Assembly: GCA_021397835.1 (NCBI GenBank)
Contig: JAJFZO010000747.1
Location: forward strand, 5,024,501-5,088,500
From: Moringa oleifera
Taxonomy: Eukaryota > Streptophyta > Magnoliopsida > Brassicales > Moringaceae
Reading direction: 5' to 3'
Length of the DNA stretch: 64,000 bases
Shown: positions 12,431 through 25,900 of the stretch, piece by piece
How positions within the stretch are numbered: position 1 is the first letter of the stretch
Layout: every line of letters begins with the position of its first letter
Program-made: the position numbers and the translations under genes
The notes under the pieces: generated by a model
Databases searched by the model: none
What the model was told of the DNA's origin: nothing
Seen by the model: the letters and a program-made list of their open reading frames with translations, nothing else

Positions 12431-12655
12431 AATTACAAACGCCATTTAAATTAATTTTTTTCATGAGGGCATCATCGTCCATTAAATGCTTCATTCCCTT
12501 CCATTCATCAAAGAAAACATAGAGCCCTATTGCTTGAAATGAGAGAAGAGAAAGATAAGAGGAAAAAGAAAAAGGAAGTTGTAAATTGATTGGAATTTTT
12601 TTGTTAAAGAATCGAGTGTTAGTGATATATATACTGATTGAAGTTGAATTTGTCA

Positions 12656-12778
12656 ATGGAGAGTGAAGGCTCATCCTATCATGTTTCCTTATGTCATTGC
12701 GCTATTACGGCAAAATTACATACCTCATAGACAACAAGAAACCCAAGAAGAAGATTTTGGGGCTGTGGAAAGAGCATC
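12656..12778 (+). pseudogene. GRF-type zinc-finger ORF carried by the MULE, broken by a stop
   Basis: From the ATG at 12,656 the frame reads MESEGSSYHVSLCHCAITAK, then LHTS, a TAG stop, then TTRNPRRRFWGCGKSI. This is the first half of a GRF zinc finger: C-x-C, then a TS-T--NPGRRFWGC-type core. The TAG stands where the family usually has tryptophan (TGG to TAG). A splice-donor-like gtatgt follows immediately, as expected if the C---F-W half is on a second exon. I could not find that second half before 14 kb. GRF fingers bind nucleic acid in other proteins, and plant MULEs sometimes carry such ORFs. The role here is unknown. Confidence 0.6.
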
Positions 12779-14029
12779 GTATGTAATTTGAGCTTAACTT
12801 ATTTTTTTCATTAATTTTCTTCATGAGTTCATGAGCATGATCGCTGTATTATGATTGTATTTTAATATGAATTTAATTTTTCATGATAAGAATGTATTAT
12901 TGGTGACAAGCTTAAGTTGTTGCTTTGATTGCTCTTTGCACGATTGTATGGATAAGTAGTTGATTTTCATGCACATATGGACATGATTATGTATCTAATA
13001 TTTGATTAATGAGTATCTAGAAATAAAGATTGTATATTTTCTTTAAGTTTAATTAGCTAGCAGTTTGGCCATGAACTTAATTTGTCAATTTCATTTTTTT
13101 TTCACATTTTTATGCATAAGATGTAAATTTTCATGCATAAATTAAAAGATTTTTCATGATAAGATTATATATAATTTTTCATTATTGGGTCTAAAAAAAT
13201 AAAGGTTGTACATTTTTAAGTTTTTTTTGTTCACCATATGAGTTCAATTAGACAACATTTTCAATTTCCTTATGATTTTGTTTATTATAGATTTAGTTTC
13301 ATGGCCCTATATAATAATTTTGCATTGTGTTGTCTTAATGTGGAAACATCGTTACTGTGGCTATTTTGTTTGGTTTGATGGCCCTATGTATAATTAAGGA
13401 ATGCAACTTATTCTAAAGTTGTTAACCTAAGTCCACAAGTTACAAGAACAACTCATTTTTTTATCGGAGGCTTGTTATAATCTAATGGATTATGACTACA
13501 ATTACATAAATTTTGTATTACATTAGAACAAGATACAGCAAAATAATGTTATAGATTGATGTTACAATTGATGTTGCCGGTTTATGTTGTAAGTTGGTTC
13601 CATATGATGTATGTGACAATGGAGTTAATTAACATAATGTTATTATGTTAACTATATTTGGATGCAATTTATTTTATTGTCAACAGTTAAGTATTGAATT
13701 ATAATTTTTTTTTGTTATTAATCTTGTTTGGATGTATTCTAGTTTATTTTTAATCGAATGAACCTTAGTTAAATCTTATGTATTCAAGCATTACATTAAA
13801 TAATCTATCATAACATTCCTGAAAATATCCAACGGAAAATATTTTAATATAAAGTTATATGCACCAATGATAAATGTAGAAAACATTACTTTAATTATGA
13901 AGTTCTAATACATTGGTGAAAATATCCAACGTAAATACATAACAAACTGTCAATTATTTCAAAATTTCAAAGTACACACACTAATGTCATTACTTCCACA
14001 ATTACATTCCAAACAATCATCTTCAAGTC

Positions 14030-17000
14030 TTGTAGGTCCCAAGTGCTACTGTCCTTGTTTCAGATGGTGTTTTCTTGAATGATGGTGATGTTGTCCTTAA
14101 TGATGGTGGATGCGCCATTACTACTGGAGATGGAGATGGTCCCATGAAAGTTGGAGGAGCTGATGCTATATCGGATGTTGTTGGAACTTCGCAAGTTGTG
14201 TTTAGTGGTTATCGAGTCCTTGGTGGGTTAAATGGTTTGGGTGGTGTTATTTGCTCTAGGTGGCTGAGTCGCTGACAAAGGTACTACTGTGATTCTCCTA
14301 TGTGGTTGGGTGGATGGCATATGTGTTTGGGTAGCTGAAACATCATATAAAAATTGTTAAATACAACACACCGGAGAAGATAAAAAGTTTGATTTAACAA
14401 ACCTTGAGCAGTTTGCCTATTTATAAATGTAGAGTTATTATACCACCTTACAGTGAATCCCCCGTTAGCAGATGTTGATGCCTTACTTGATAACTACTTA
14501 CCTTGAAAAAAAGTGAAGCAACATTAATTATTCATGTATAAAATGATATGACTAAAGCAACTAAAATGTAAACAAAACTCATACACTGCCACTATCATGA
14601 ACTGAGGCTGATTCACCTATTGCTATAGAATATTAACCACTTGTATTTGACTGGCTACCACTCTATAAAAGCACATATAAGTTAGTCTATCTATATTACT
14701 AAGTGTAATTTAATTGAATATAATAATTACCTGTTGGGGTGTTACAATTGGTACCCTAAATCCCATGAATACTGCTTTAGCTCCACCCCTACTACCTTGC
14801 CCTTTTCTATAATAAATTGATATACTTATTTTTTAGCTAACAAGTAAACAACAAGTTTCATGATTATTATTGAACATATCTGTTTCACCTGACTTTTGCA
14901 TAAACGAGCATTATGTCTAGTTTTTTGCATCGACTACATATGACATAATAGTTCTTTCTGGATATCTTACTTTGATTTTGGGTAGCTTCATCAATGTCCT
15001 TTCTTCTTTATTTTTTAGGCCTTCTAGGTGGCCTTCTAATAATAGGTGGCTGGACTATATCTAACCGAGTTTATGGCCACAAATTTACGCCATTACATGG
15101 ATTGACTAAGTGAGAATAACACCGAAGATATGTGATTTTATGGTAGCAATAATCAACATAATCTTCTGGTCTTTTTTTCTGATAGTAAATTGCACTAACT
15201 GCATGTATGCATGGGATATCAGTAAAATTCCACCTATTACAGCTGCAACTCTACGTAGCTAAATCAATTATATATTGCTCTTCACAGGATTTGAATTGAT
15301 ATTTCACTGCTCCAGACCAAATAGGAACCCATACTTTAGACCTGATCTTGACCTTCTCTAGAAAACTTTGTATTTTATGACACAACAAACCTTCACACTT
15401 TTGCATTCGATCCCTATTAACATGGATCTTCTCCATCAAGTAATTTATTATCTTCTCTAACAATTGCAAAATAGGCTTGTCCCTAGCCTTCATAACACAT
15501 GCATTAAACATCTCAGACATATTGTTTAAGAGCATATCACACTTAGGTCTGCTTGAGAATGCATGCCTAGACTAGTGCTTGGCTGGCATCTTAGATAACC
15601 ACTCATAAGCCCTCACATCAAAAGATTTAAGTGTATGCATAATGGTATTAAACTCAATAGATGTTGTGGCCCTTGCAGTAGAATACATTAAGTCTTTCAG
15701 GAACTTAACTTTGAATTGTTTTTGAAAATTACCACACAAATGTCTGACATAGAAGCAAACATCTACTTCTGGGACAATTTCTTCAAAGGTAGGTACAAGT
15801 CTCTGCATAAAGAGAAAAGGTTGTTAGGTTTGAAAAAAAAAAGTTGTATGTATATAAGTCTGTATATATAGTCTATATATGTTAAGCTTCAAATGATACT
15901 ACAGAATACTCAGTGGGCAGAATACTAAGTTAGCAGAGCCACATGCATAACTACAATTTTATACTTTATGAAATAACAATAAGCAATTAAACACATACCT
16001 TTGTTGGTTAATTGCATATTTCTACACAGTTGCACAATCTTAAAATAAATATACATGAACCTTTTGTTTGTCAGACATGAATGTCCACCTGTGAGTCCTA
16101 ATAGATCTAATATCTATTAATAGCAACTAAATAAACCATGTCCAACTGTCTTTAGTCTTAGCATCAACCACTGCATATGCAATGGGATATGCATTGTTAT
16201 TTGCATCAATTCCAACTACAGCCATTAACTGTCCTTATATCCTCCCTTTTAAATGACATGCATCCACATTGATAATAGGTCTACATCTATTTAAAAAACC
16301 ATTCCTACAACCATCCAAACAAACATAAATCCTCTGAAAAATAAAGTCTAATGTAGGAGTCAATCTATCCAAACTTAAAATTAATGAACTCCTTTAATTC
16401 TATGTTCTCACTTCTTCATAGTAGTCTCTCAGCCTTCGATACTGATGTGCTTCAGTTCCATATATCTTACACATAGCAATTTGCCTAACTCTAATACAAA
16501 TACCTCTTGAAACATCACAAACTAAATCTGCTTTCACTGTCTCCATCAAATAACTTGTCTTAACCTTCGATTCCCTTCTAAATGAATATATATACTTATC
16601 TGCAATAAACCTAGCAGTGACCAATTTGTTGCGAAATGATCTGTTACAAGTATGTGTCTGGTAGCATGTCTTCACAGCAAATGAGTATGTTTTTCCTAGC
16701 CGAGAGACCAACAAGGTCCACCCACACCATTCCTACATATCATTCATAGTCTATTAGCCTCATTCTTGCAAAACTTCATATTATAACCTGTCTTAATGCC
16801 ATACTGAGTAATTACCTCCCTAGCCTCATCAAGTGATCCAAATATAATGCCAACCTTGAATATTAGGTTGGTCATGTCAGTGTTAGCATTAAACTCACAT
16901 TTGCTTTGAACTTCACCATCTTCATCGGATCCAGGTGGTGTATGAAGCTCATCTGAGTAATTAACATCAAACTCATCAAACCATGTTATGCATAGGCACT

Positions 17001-17491
17001 TTAAGATTGGCATTATGCATAACATCTTCCTCCATGTCAACCTCATAATCACTATCCACCAAATTCCTCTCATCTTCATCCATCTCTATATCAGTATTCA
17101 CATTTTCAACTTCTATTTCAACATGCTCATCCTCATTATGCATATGATCATTACTAACAACTACATCAGCCAAATCATTTTCAACATCAAAAAAATATAT
17201 ATGAATGTCTTTAGTGGCTCTATAAATCACATTTAACATGTCCATAAGTTTAACATCACTACTTAACTCTGTAAGCCCATCTAACATTGTAAATCCAAGC
17301 ATAACATAAAAGAATTTACCTTTGCCAATAGCCCCTTCCTCTTTCAATATTCCTTCTAATTCTACCAGTGAAAATCTATCACTATCAACATCATCAAACA
17401 CAACCACTTCATCTAAACTATAACTCTTACTAATATTGTCAGTAAAGTGTCCACCATAATGCAAGTGACATGTGAAGTAAAATGAAACCAT
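14030..17491 (-). pseudogene. MuDR-type transposase, multiply broken
   Basis: The minus strand reads in the family's order. There is an N-terminal PB1-like region from Met at 17,491 (FYFTCHLHYGGHF, then FSLVELEGILKE). An acidic linker follows, then a Mu DNA-binding region at about 16.9-16.75 kb (LIFKVGIIFGSLDEAREVI, YNMKFCKNEANRL). The core segment at 16.71-16.40 kb includes VTARFIADKYIYSF and YRRLRDYYEEVRT. The catalytic region at about 16.29-16.13 kb includes RPIINVDACHLKGR and VVGIDANNNAYPIAYAVVDA. A SWIM finger near 15.20-15.25 kb reads CSCNRWNFTDIPCIHA. A zinc-knuckle-like C--C stretch (14.9 kb) and a P/T/S-rich tail end it. Breaks include a frameshift near 16,980, stops after NEANRL (~16,745), and TAA after HLKGRI. 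The product is therefore not functional. Confidence 0.85.
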
Positions 17492-18377
17492 TGTAGCGTC
17501 CTAAAGACAAATCAAACAGATAGACACCTTAGACAATAAAATAGTGTGTAGTTGATAATGCATGCTAACTTCAAAAATCCCTGTATGAAAGCATTGTATG
17601 CATACAATCTACATTTTATATACAGATAATGTATATAAATTATAATAAGACATACATGTGGTCCAACATGTTATAAAAGCCACCTAATCGTTTTTATCAT
17701 TACCCACTCAATATCTACTGTCAAATACTAAAGTACCTCAAATGAATCAAACACAATATTGCATTCTTAAAGTAATTAATGTAATTATTTTGACTATACA
17801 AAATTATTAAGAAACTCAAATTAGCCTAAAAAAAAGAAATCTCTAATTTCATGATAACTAACTATAAACATACTTGAAAAATTCATTTTTGAAACCTAAT
17901 AACTTTGTGTTTTGCCATGATTTTAGGTTACTCATGCATAGCCAACAACTAGAAAATGACAATTCATGCTACCAAAAGCATTGGCAATTCTGGGACCACT
18001 AAAAATTTTAACATACTCGTGCTTCTCGAACTTAATATCCATGCTTCTCGATGACATCAAACACTAGAAAAAGACAATTCATGTGCAATTATAATGTGAA
18101 GCAGTAAAATAACATACCTTTTGTTGCAATTTCGAAAACCAAACCTTTAGATTTCTCGATACCGAGTGACGAATTGAGAGAGAAAAACGAGATTTAGGTT
18201 TCTGAAATGGGGAGAAGACCAAAATGGGGGGAACATTAAACTCTGTCATTTACCTCTATATATTCTACTGATGTAATTTTCTTTTTGTCATTCAATAAAT
18301 TTAGTTTTTATAAACTTCGTTTAATTGATTTAGACGGAAGGTTTAATTTAGACAAAATTAAAAAGTCATGGTTAGTT

Positions 18378-18450
18378 TGGATACATTTTGAAAGTAAGGG
18401 TCTGTTTGAAGAGATAGTGCAAAGGTCAGGGTTTTAAATGATATTTATCT
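18378..18450 (-). repeat. Right terminal inverted repeat of the MULE
   Basis: It is the complementary partner of 12,358-12,430 and ends in gatatttatct, next to the duplicated target tttttttaa. Confidence 0.85.
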
Positions 18451-18830
18451 TTTTTTTAAAGATAAACTAGCTTATTAAAAAAGTTGTATATGTAAATAAA
18501 AATAAAAAACAATTTAAATTATATTTGGTTTTCCCAATATGATAGCAAATTAAATTTGATTTATTTTTAAAAATTTAGTTCTACAATATGTAATACATAT
18601 ATTATATTAATTTAATATTTGTAAATAAAAAAATTTATAAAAATTTATTAATAAGTCATATTATTAATTTTTTATGAAAATATTTTTATATTAATGAAAT
18701 TCAATATATAAAATTTAATTTAATAATTATTAAACAAATCAAATTGAAACTCATCAAATTGAATTACAAACAGATCAACTTCTAAATAAGAAAAATGTAG
18801 ATGTTAAAAAAAATCTCAGTATTTACATAA
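18451..18830. other. AT-rich intergenic DNA, nothing recognised
   Basis: Flanking DNA of the MULE insertion. It is AT-rich, with no ORF or repeat end recognised beyond the duplicated target at its left edge. Confidence 0.6.
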
Positions 18831-19290
18831 AGTTCAATTTTCACCTTAATCCCTGTAATTTTTGTAAATGTGCCTTTAAATTTTCAATGAGTTAATTTGA
18901 ATCTTATTAAAAAATTTAAAATTTTGAGATATTTAAATTAAAGATTTTATATAATAAATTTAATTTAAAATTTATATAAATGTAGAAAAATATTTAAAAT
19001 ATTTTGAGTATAAACAATATTTTTAAAAAAATTTTATGCTGCCAAGATCTCAAATTTTTTTTTAAGAAAAGCTTTGAAATAAAAAAATTAAATTTAAATG
19101 ATAAACTCAAAAAATAAATGTAGAACTTATTTGAACTATTATATTTCAACAATAAAAATATTATTAATTTTTATAATAATATGAATTAAAATTCAAATTA
19201 CATTTTTTAGATGTAAAATTATTAAAACTACTAAGTTTAAATTAAAATATAAATAAAATTCAGAATTTCTATTTTAATATTTTAAAAAGA
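18830..19290 (+). mobile_element. AT-rich MITE-like element, copy 2 (ends unclear)
   Basis: The interior follows the same word order as the copies at 11.8 and 31.8 kb. It runs 'gatattt...ataataaatttaatttaaaattt', 'gtagaaaaatatttaaaatatt', 'tttttaaaaaaattttatgctgcc', 'gatgataaactc', 'gtagaacttatttgaactatta', 'atttcaacaataaaaat', and 'attaaaattcaaatta'. Clear terminal repeats could not be placed, so the limits are approximate. Confidence 0.5.
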
Positions 19291-19946
19291 AATCTCTTAT
19301 ACAATTAGCTTTTAGTATTGCTCATCAAATGGTTGATTCAAATTTTGAAGCTCAATTATTAAATTTTAAAACCCATTAAACTAACTGACAAACAGACAAA
19401 CCTGAGGATATTTTGATAACCCCTCAACCAAAGGTAAAAAAAAAAAAATTTCAAAAGCTCAAGGGAAAACTATTACTTATTCTTACATTCCAAGTCAAAA
19501 GGACAAAATTACCCACACTTGTAACTCACTTTCAATGACTGGGAGTCAGATTTTTTCAATAAATAATAAATCCATTGATTTAGAAACAATGGAAAATTCC
19601 TGCTGAAGAAAAGGAACTCCGGCAATTAAGTGATTTAATTCACATTATGCTGAAAATTGTACAAGAGAGCAAATCCACCAAATTCATTACAAGCTCCTAT
19701 AAACTTGACAAGATTCAAAATTCCTAAGCTAACTTGAGACTGTATCACTACCTGCAACTTCAAATTACTGTCCATTCAACACCATCGGGTTCATTTCTTT
19801 TTTCACTGCACATATACACCTTTCAGGCATGCGGTGGAAGACATTCAAACAAATCCAAGTTTTGTATCCCTATTTCAACTCTTTAGCAATAGCTTTGTAC
19901 CCAATATAATCACTAATCCTACATTTTAAATTCAAGAAACAGTGTC
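19291..19946 (-). other. HIRA 3' flank and probable 3' UTR
   Basis: The first 300 bases are AT-rich intergenic DNA. From about 19,600 the composition rises to that of transcribed sequence, running into the HIRA stop codon at 19,947. The exact poly(A) site cannot be placed from sequence. Confidence 0.5.
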
Positions 19947-22900
19947 TCACATGGCTAGGGCCTGACTATCTTGATCTTGACCAACCAAGCCTGAATTTAG
20001 TTGATCTGTTTCCATTGGAGCAGAGGAGTCATCTGTAGCCAATTGGGCAGACTCCTTACCGTCTGTTGCTGAAGGGGCACTATCCTTATCAGCTGTTGCT
20101 GGTAACTCCACATCCATTTTATCTATCATAGGTGGAGCACAGTCCATATGATCGGTTGCTGGCATAGAAGCAGGAGCTGAGGAGGGATTTCTTTGGTCTA
20201 GATTGAGTTCAGCACTTTCATATTCAGACAGGAGATCCATGAACTCATTGAGCAATCGTTGGACTTTTCTATTTGATGCCATCGCTGGAAGAATATCTTC
20301 TCTTAAAAGTTTGTGCTTTGTCATACCCTGCATATATCCACCGGCACAAATCCAAAAGCCACATAAACATCATAAGGCAAGAAACAGGAAACTAGTATGC
20401 AAGGTATAAATTTCTTTAAGAGCTCCATGTTCTTGCATAAGGACACCAATACGTAAGAAAAAATCAGACACAGCAAAACAGAAAGCAGATAGAGATGCCT
20501 AAAGTGGGCTCTGCATGCTTATGAACGGGGTTTAAATGCAACAAAAGAAATAATTAAACAAGAAATCCCTTTGAATCTAAACACCAACCAAAAACATCTA
20601 TGAAATGCTAACTTTTTGGATTTCATAAAAGATGTTGGCTTTTTTCAAGTGTTTTGCATGCAATTTTGCTTGAACATAGAGATTACACTTGAAAGAGAAC
20701 AATGACATCAGCTTTTCCAAATATTTTGTAGAACATGCTGGAAAAAATGGACACTTAAGACAACCAACCAAGAGGTACAGAAAGTCTTACTAGCACACAT
20801 GGATCCCAAGCCAGGTTCTTTGTATCTGAAGAGACAGCTTCAGCCATTCCAGTAGGAGGTCCAAGAAAAGATTCACAGACTTCTCGTAAACGAGATTCAT
20901 CAGCTTCTCTGCAACCAAAATCAAAGGCACATCACTCTGCAATAATCAATCTACTTTAAGGAATTCTCTTCCCAAGAAAAAACAATAACAGAAAAACGCA
21001 CCTCGCTAGAAACCTTGTGTAGGAGAGTAGGCACTGGCGATATTCATTAGGAGACTTCAAAGCCAAAGAGGATGCCAACTGAGCTTCCAAATGAGCACGT
21101 GTCTGCACCCCATCATCAGTTACTCTGCAATATAATGAGAAAACAGCCAAGACATTCACAAGAAACTTTTGCCATCAAAACTAAATATGACAATAAGAAT
21201 CATTCAGTGAACTCCTTTCATAGTTAAAGCCTTTGAGATAAGTAACGCAGATTCATGTCCCAGAAATCACATGAGGCATAAACAAGTTTTTAGCTTTTAG
21301 TTCAATGACCTCCTTGGACTACAAAAATAATAGAAAGAGTTCAACATACTGAAATTATGTTATCAACTCAATATCCAATAGTTGATGACAATTCTTGTGA
21401 AAGGGTAGACTTCTTCAAAATTTTGAAAAAGAAGTCATAAAAATACATACCTGCTCCAACCTGGTTTTCTGGCCAAATACTTCCTAACATCCACCTGTAA
21501 TGCAGCCAGCTCGCCGCTCTGAGCTGAACCCAAATTCCAGGAGCTAGAAAAATTGGATGCAGGGAAGCAGTCATCCACCACCCTCAGCCAACACATGAGA
21601 CTCATATCAAAGAGGAAGGCATGGCGAGTACCAAGAACAACAAGCGGACAACCAGATTTTGATAACTTTGCAGATATAACTTTGATTGTGCCTGAAAGAG
21701 TAATTACAAACAGAAAAGGTACACAAGATAAAGGCTCGATCAATGGGAAGAGCATCATTTTACACCAAAGTTGAAAGTTTGCAGCATGTCCACACCTTTG
21801 GCAGATGAACTGAAGTCGGAAGTTATTAGAGATGCTAATGAGTCGTGAAGGAGACAATTCCTGTTAAAAAGATCCCATACATACAAGGACCCCTTCTTTG
21901 TGACCAGTAGCAGTTTCCAGCCATCATCACAATCTATAAATGTCGCTGCGGATCCCATCATCATGGTTGGCATGGCACGTCTTCCACATTTTGTGTAAAT
22001 CTTCGAAAGATGATGAAAAAATGATTAAACAATTTTCTACTCTGAGAAAATGAGAAATGAAAGACTAAATGCATGACGGTGGTCAAGGCCATGAAGTTAG
22101 ACCTACTGCAATGCCAAACAAGGCAGTAGCACTAAGGGTTCCTGATCTATTGTCTTCTTGTGACTTCTAAAGCATGTCAGTAAATAAATGACACAACTCA
22201 ATGATCTGAATGGTTTACAGGATAGCACCAGTATGTAGACACACAAAAGAGACAGAAAGAGAGAGCGGGAGAAAGCAAGAGAGAAAGAGTGGAGCTATAA
22301 GGGTAACACATACTGGAAAACAGTTGTAAAGCCAATTTCATCAGGGGATGGTTAGTTAAAGATGCAATGGTAATTAGCTCCGAATTAACATACCAATTGT
22401 TTTTTTTTTTTTTTTTGGAACAAGGAAAAGCCTTTAATTTTTTCCTTCTGCCAACAAAAGAGAATTTGGTTGTAATTTCAAATAACATCATTCCCATACA
22501 CATACACTTCCCATAAGTCACAATCTGCACGCAACCAGACCCACCATTATAGTGGCTGTCAAACTGAAATTAACAACTGTCATAAAAAAAACAATAACTC
22601 TCCATCACAATTAGTCAAAATAGAACGCGTAAACTGAATCATCTTCACAAACATAACCATCACAACCATCAATATAATCTAACCTCAACTTCCACTTATA
22701 TTTTTGACCGAAGTAAGCTCCAAAGACATTTATTATCTTCTAAAATAAACCATTCATGTTTCAAGCAGAAACCACATATAATTAAAGAATGACAAATATG
22801 ATTCACAAGATTTTCAGTAAGTATTAAGAAAATTACAAAAGAAAGGATCCAACATCATAAATTTTGAGTAATAATAATAATTCCTAAAGACAAAATCATA

Positions 22901-25900
22901 TAGCATCAAGACTAAACTTTATGATGGGAAGTTTCACATTAATTCTGGAGTGAAACATTCTGAACAATGGCCCAACTATTAGCCAGTTCCGGTATTTGTG
23001 TTGAAAATAAATATTTGAAAGGAAAGTAGACTGGCTTAAGTGAAGTTAGACTTCTTTACTCACCTGTAGGCATCCATCTTCACATCCAACAGCCCAGAAG
23101 TTTGCATTTCCAGCCAAAACAGTGACTTTTCCCGAGATCCTGTCAGACCAAAGAGTTTGAGCCCCTCTTGTGCAAGTAATTTCTGTTTCTTTCAACATAG
23201 ATGTTTTTCCCACCCCAATAATGTCATTTACAGCATGTTCCTTTGGGTGAGCTTCCAAGCAAAGTGGTACCATCTCTTCCCCTTCTTTCTTATCGAATAC
23301 CCTAATTGAAAGAATTGTATTACAAGAGGCCGAGGAACTAGAAGCATTCACACTCCCAGTCTGTTCGACACTGATGCTCCCATCTCCGCCAGCGGAGGCG
23401 GGAACCTTCTCAATTACAAGGCTCTCAATAAGGGTAGCTCGAGCAGTGACCCCAGAACGCTCCTTTAAATCAGAGCTTCTGCCAAGTTTTCCTCCCACAG
23501 AAGCATCTCTGACAGCAGTATCTGCAGGAATCACCCCATTATCATTCTTTCTGTGATCAGATGACACATGAGGGAAATCATGCGCTTGAGGCTGAGTACC
23601 ACCAGCAATGTTCTCCTGCTGAACAGGAACTCCAACGGCTTCTGGAATGATCCTTTTCCTGCCATCTGGGCGCCTATATTCCCTTTGCTTGACAGGACTA
23701 GAAACCTGAGTAGATGTTGATACTTTATTCAACCCATCACCCACAGCTGCCACACCCTTCTTCCCATCATCAATTTGAGATTCAGAGGCTTTCCCTGTAA
23801 CCGCCAAATCTACAGATGACTTTATTGGCATCTGATTTTGTTGAACATCTGCAACCACTTTTTTATTTGTAGTTTGCTTAGCTGAAGCTGCTTCAAGCAA
23901 CAACTGTGCTGGGCTCTCCACTAAGTTCGCCTGTCGACCTCTAACATCACCATAGCGATTTCTCTTCAACTCATCAAGTTCAGCATCACTTAGCCTGTGG
24001 CCAAGCTCCTTCACCTCAAAGTGGTATGTAGCTACTGTTCCATCCAAGGAACAGGCAAAAAGTGCATACCCATCAGGACTCCTGTTTTTGGGAGGAACAA
24101 ATAATAATAAGAAAAGAAAGACATTTAATGAGAGGACAGCTAATTTCTTTATTTACACATTAATTAAAAGGTAGAAAACCAATTAAGACAAAAAATAATA
24201 GTAGTTAATATAATTCCTGGAAAGTGAATATTTACCAAGATAAGTCCACAACACTTTGAGTAAAGAAATGCTTGGCCACAAAGAGGGGACGAGGGCTTGC
24301 AGTTGTCCATACAGTTATAGTGCGATCCTGACTCCCAATTGCAATAACATTATATGGCTGTGACTCCTTCCCTCCAATCTTAGATGCCCCATTGGTCCAC
24401 CCAACAGGTGCAGCTTTCACTTCCTGTGCATTGGAGATATTCCTTCTGAACATTGAATGATTGAACTTCACAACAATAACTGGGGCATTGTGCCCTAAGA
24501 AGTCAAATGTGGCAGCCCATTCTCCCCTCTCAAGAACAGGTGCAGAATGCCTCGGCTTTTGGAAGCCATGAGTAGTAGTTATGAAATGGCCACAGGGTGA
24601 CCATCCAAGCCGCCTGAAAAATGTAGATCCAAGCTGGAACAAGCACACTCATATTAGTAAATAAAAATAAGAATGGAACCACAAAAGCTATCATTCAAGA
24701 AGATACATACTGATTTTGTCCAGTGACCCTCTGTTCTATGAGCAAGGCTCCAGTCACTTGTCCGCCATATTATTACAGTCTTATCATCAGATTGACTAGC
24801 TATAAAGGAGCCAATTGGATCCCAAGCAACTCCTTTAACCAGGCTAGAGTGACCCCTTAGAACCGCAGTGCAAATACCAGTATTCATATCCCAGATGTGG
24901 ATGGTGTTGTCCAAACTCCCACTAGCCAGTATCGAGTCATCTGGAGACCAATTAAGATCCACCTACTTTAAGCATGGAAAGATAATTCCCCAGTTAAAGG
25001 ACATCCAGTGAGATTATCAGTTTGATGGCAAAATAAAATCATTACTTATCAATTTTTTCATGTTTCTTTTTGTTCCACTGTCCCCCAAAGGGAAAATTGC
25101 ATATGAATGTAGAAGCCAAGTGAAAATGTAAAGGAAGGAAATTTTGCAACCATATGAGGCAATGAATAACCTAAGCGACCATAAAATCCATAGTTTGTCT
25201 ATCATTTAAAGAACAGGGAAAGCAATTTCATTACCACATCTGCAGTATGTCCCCTCAAAGTCATTGCAACTTTCCAGTTCTCAACATCAGGAGGCTCTCC
25301 ACTGCCAAATTCAGTGGTCCCTGAACCAGGCTTCCTCTCGTGAATTAAAATGACCTGATCATCAGACCCTGATGCAACATATCGACCATGTTTAGCCCAC
25401 CTAACACAGTTCACCGATCCAAAATGATCACGGAGGGTTGCGAGAAGCCTTTGACTAGATTCATCATTTTGCAAGTTTCTGCCAACAGATTTCATGTTCC
25501 ATATCCGCACCTGCATTCAGTAAATTATTAGATATGGCTGCCACATCCAAGAAGAATAACCAATTGCCATGTGAGCGAGAAATACATGAAAATATATACT
25601 CATAAATGTTATTATAGCCAGCTGGGTTTCAGTAAGAAATCCTCGGCTCTGGATCCTGAGCTCTGGTTATAAGTACAAAAGGTAAAAGAATTTCAAAACA
25701 AAAAGAAAAATAAAAATAAGCACATTCATACATAAAAAAAAATGTTTCCAAAAGTGCATAGGCGTAGATCACACTGTTCCCATATAACTTTGTAAAATAA
25801 ATTCATAAATGTAGTGATTAAAACATGGGCATTTGTTTTCTCTACAATATGGACTTTGTTTAACAATCAGAAGAAAAGAACATCTCTTGTAGTATTTAAT

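Larger units (their letters stand above)
12358..18450 (-). mobile_element. Mutator-like element (MULE) with TIRs and 9-bp TSD
   Basis: The element is 6093 bp. The left end gggtaaatatcattta and the complement of the right end agataaatatcattta begin inverted repeats that stay alignable for about 70 bases. Flanks are tttttctaa (12,349-12,357) and tttttttaa (18,451-18,459). This is an 8/9 match, the 9-bp duplication expected of Mutator. Inside are a minus-strand MuDR-type transposase pseudogene (about 14.0-17.5 kb) and a plus-strand GRF zinc-finger ORF (12.66 kb). The open internal stops and frameshifts make it non-autonomous now. The orientation given is that of the transposase. Confidence 0.85.

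Noticed and set aside
16988..17236. 82-codon plus-strand ORF in the MULE
   Set aside because: Antisense to the transposase N-terminal region; Ile/His-rich composition explained by that.
22198..22530. 110-codon minus-strand ORF in HIRA intron 5
   Set aside because: Intronic, contains a poly-T tract and no conserved segment; the exons on each side join in phase without it.
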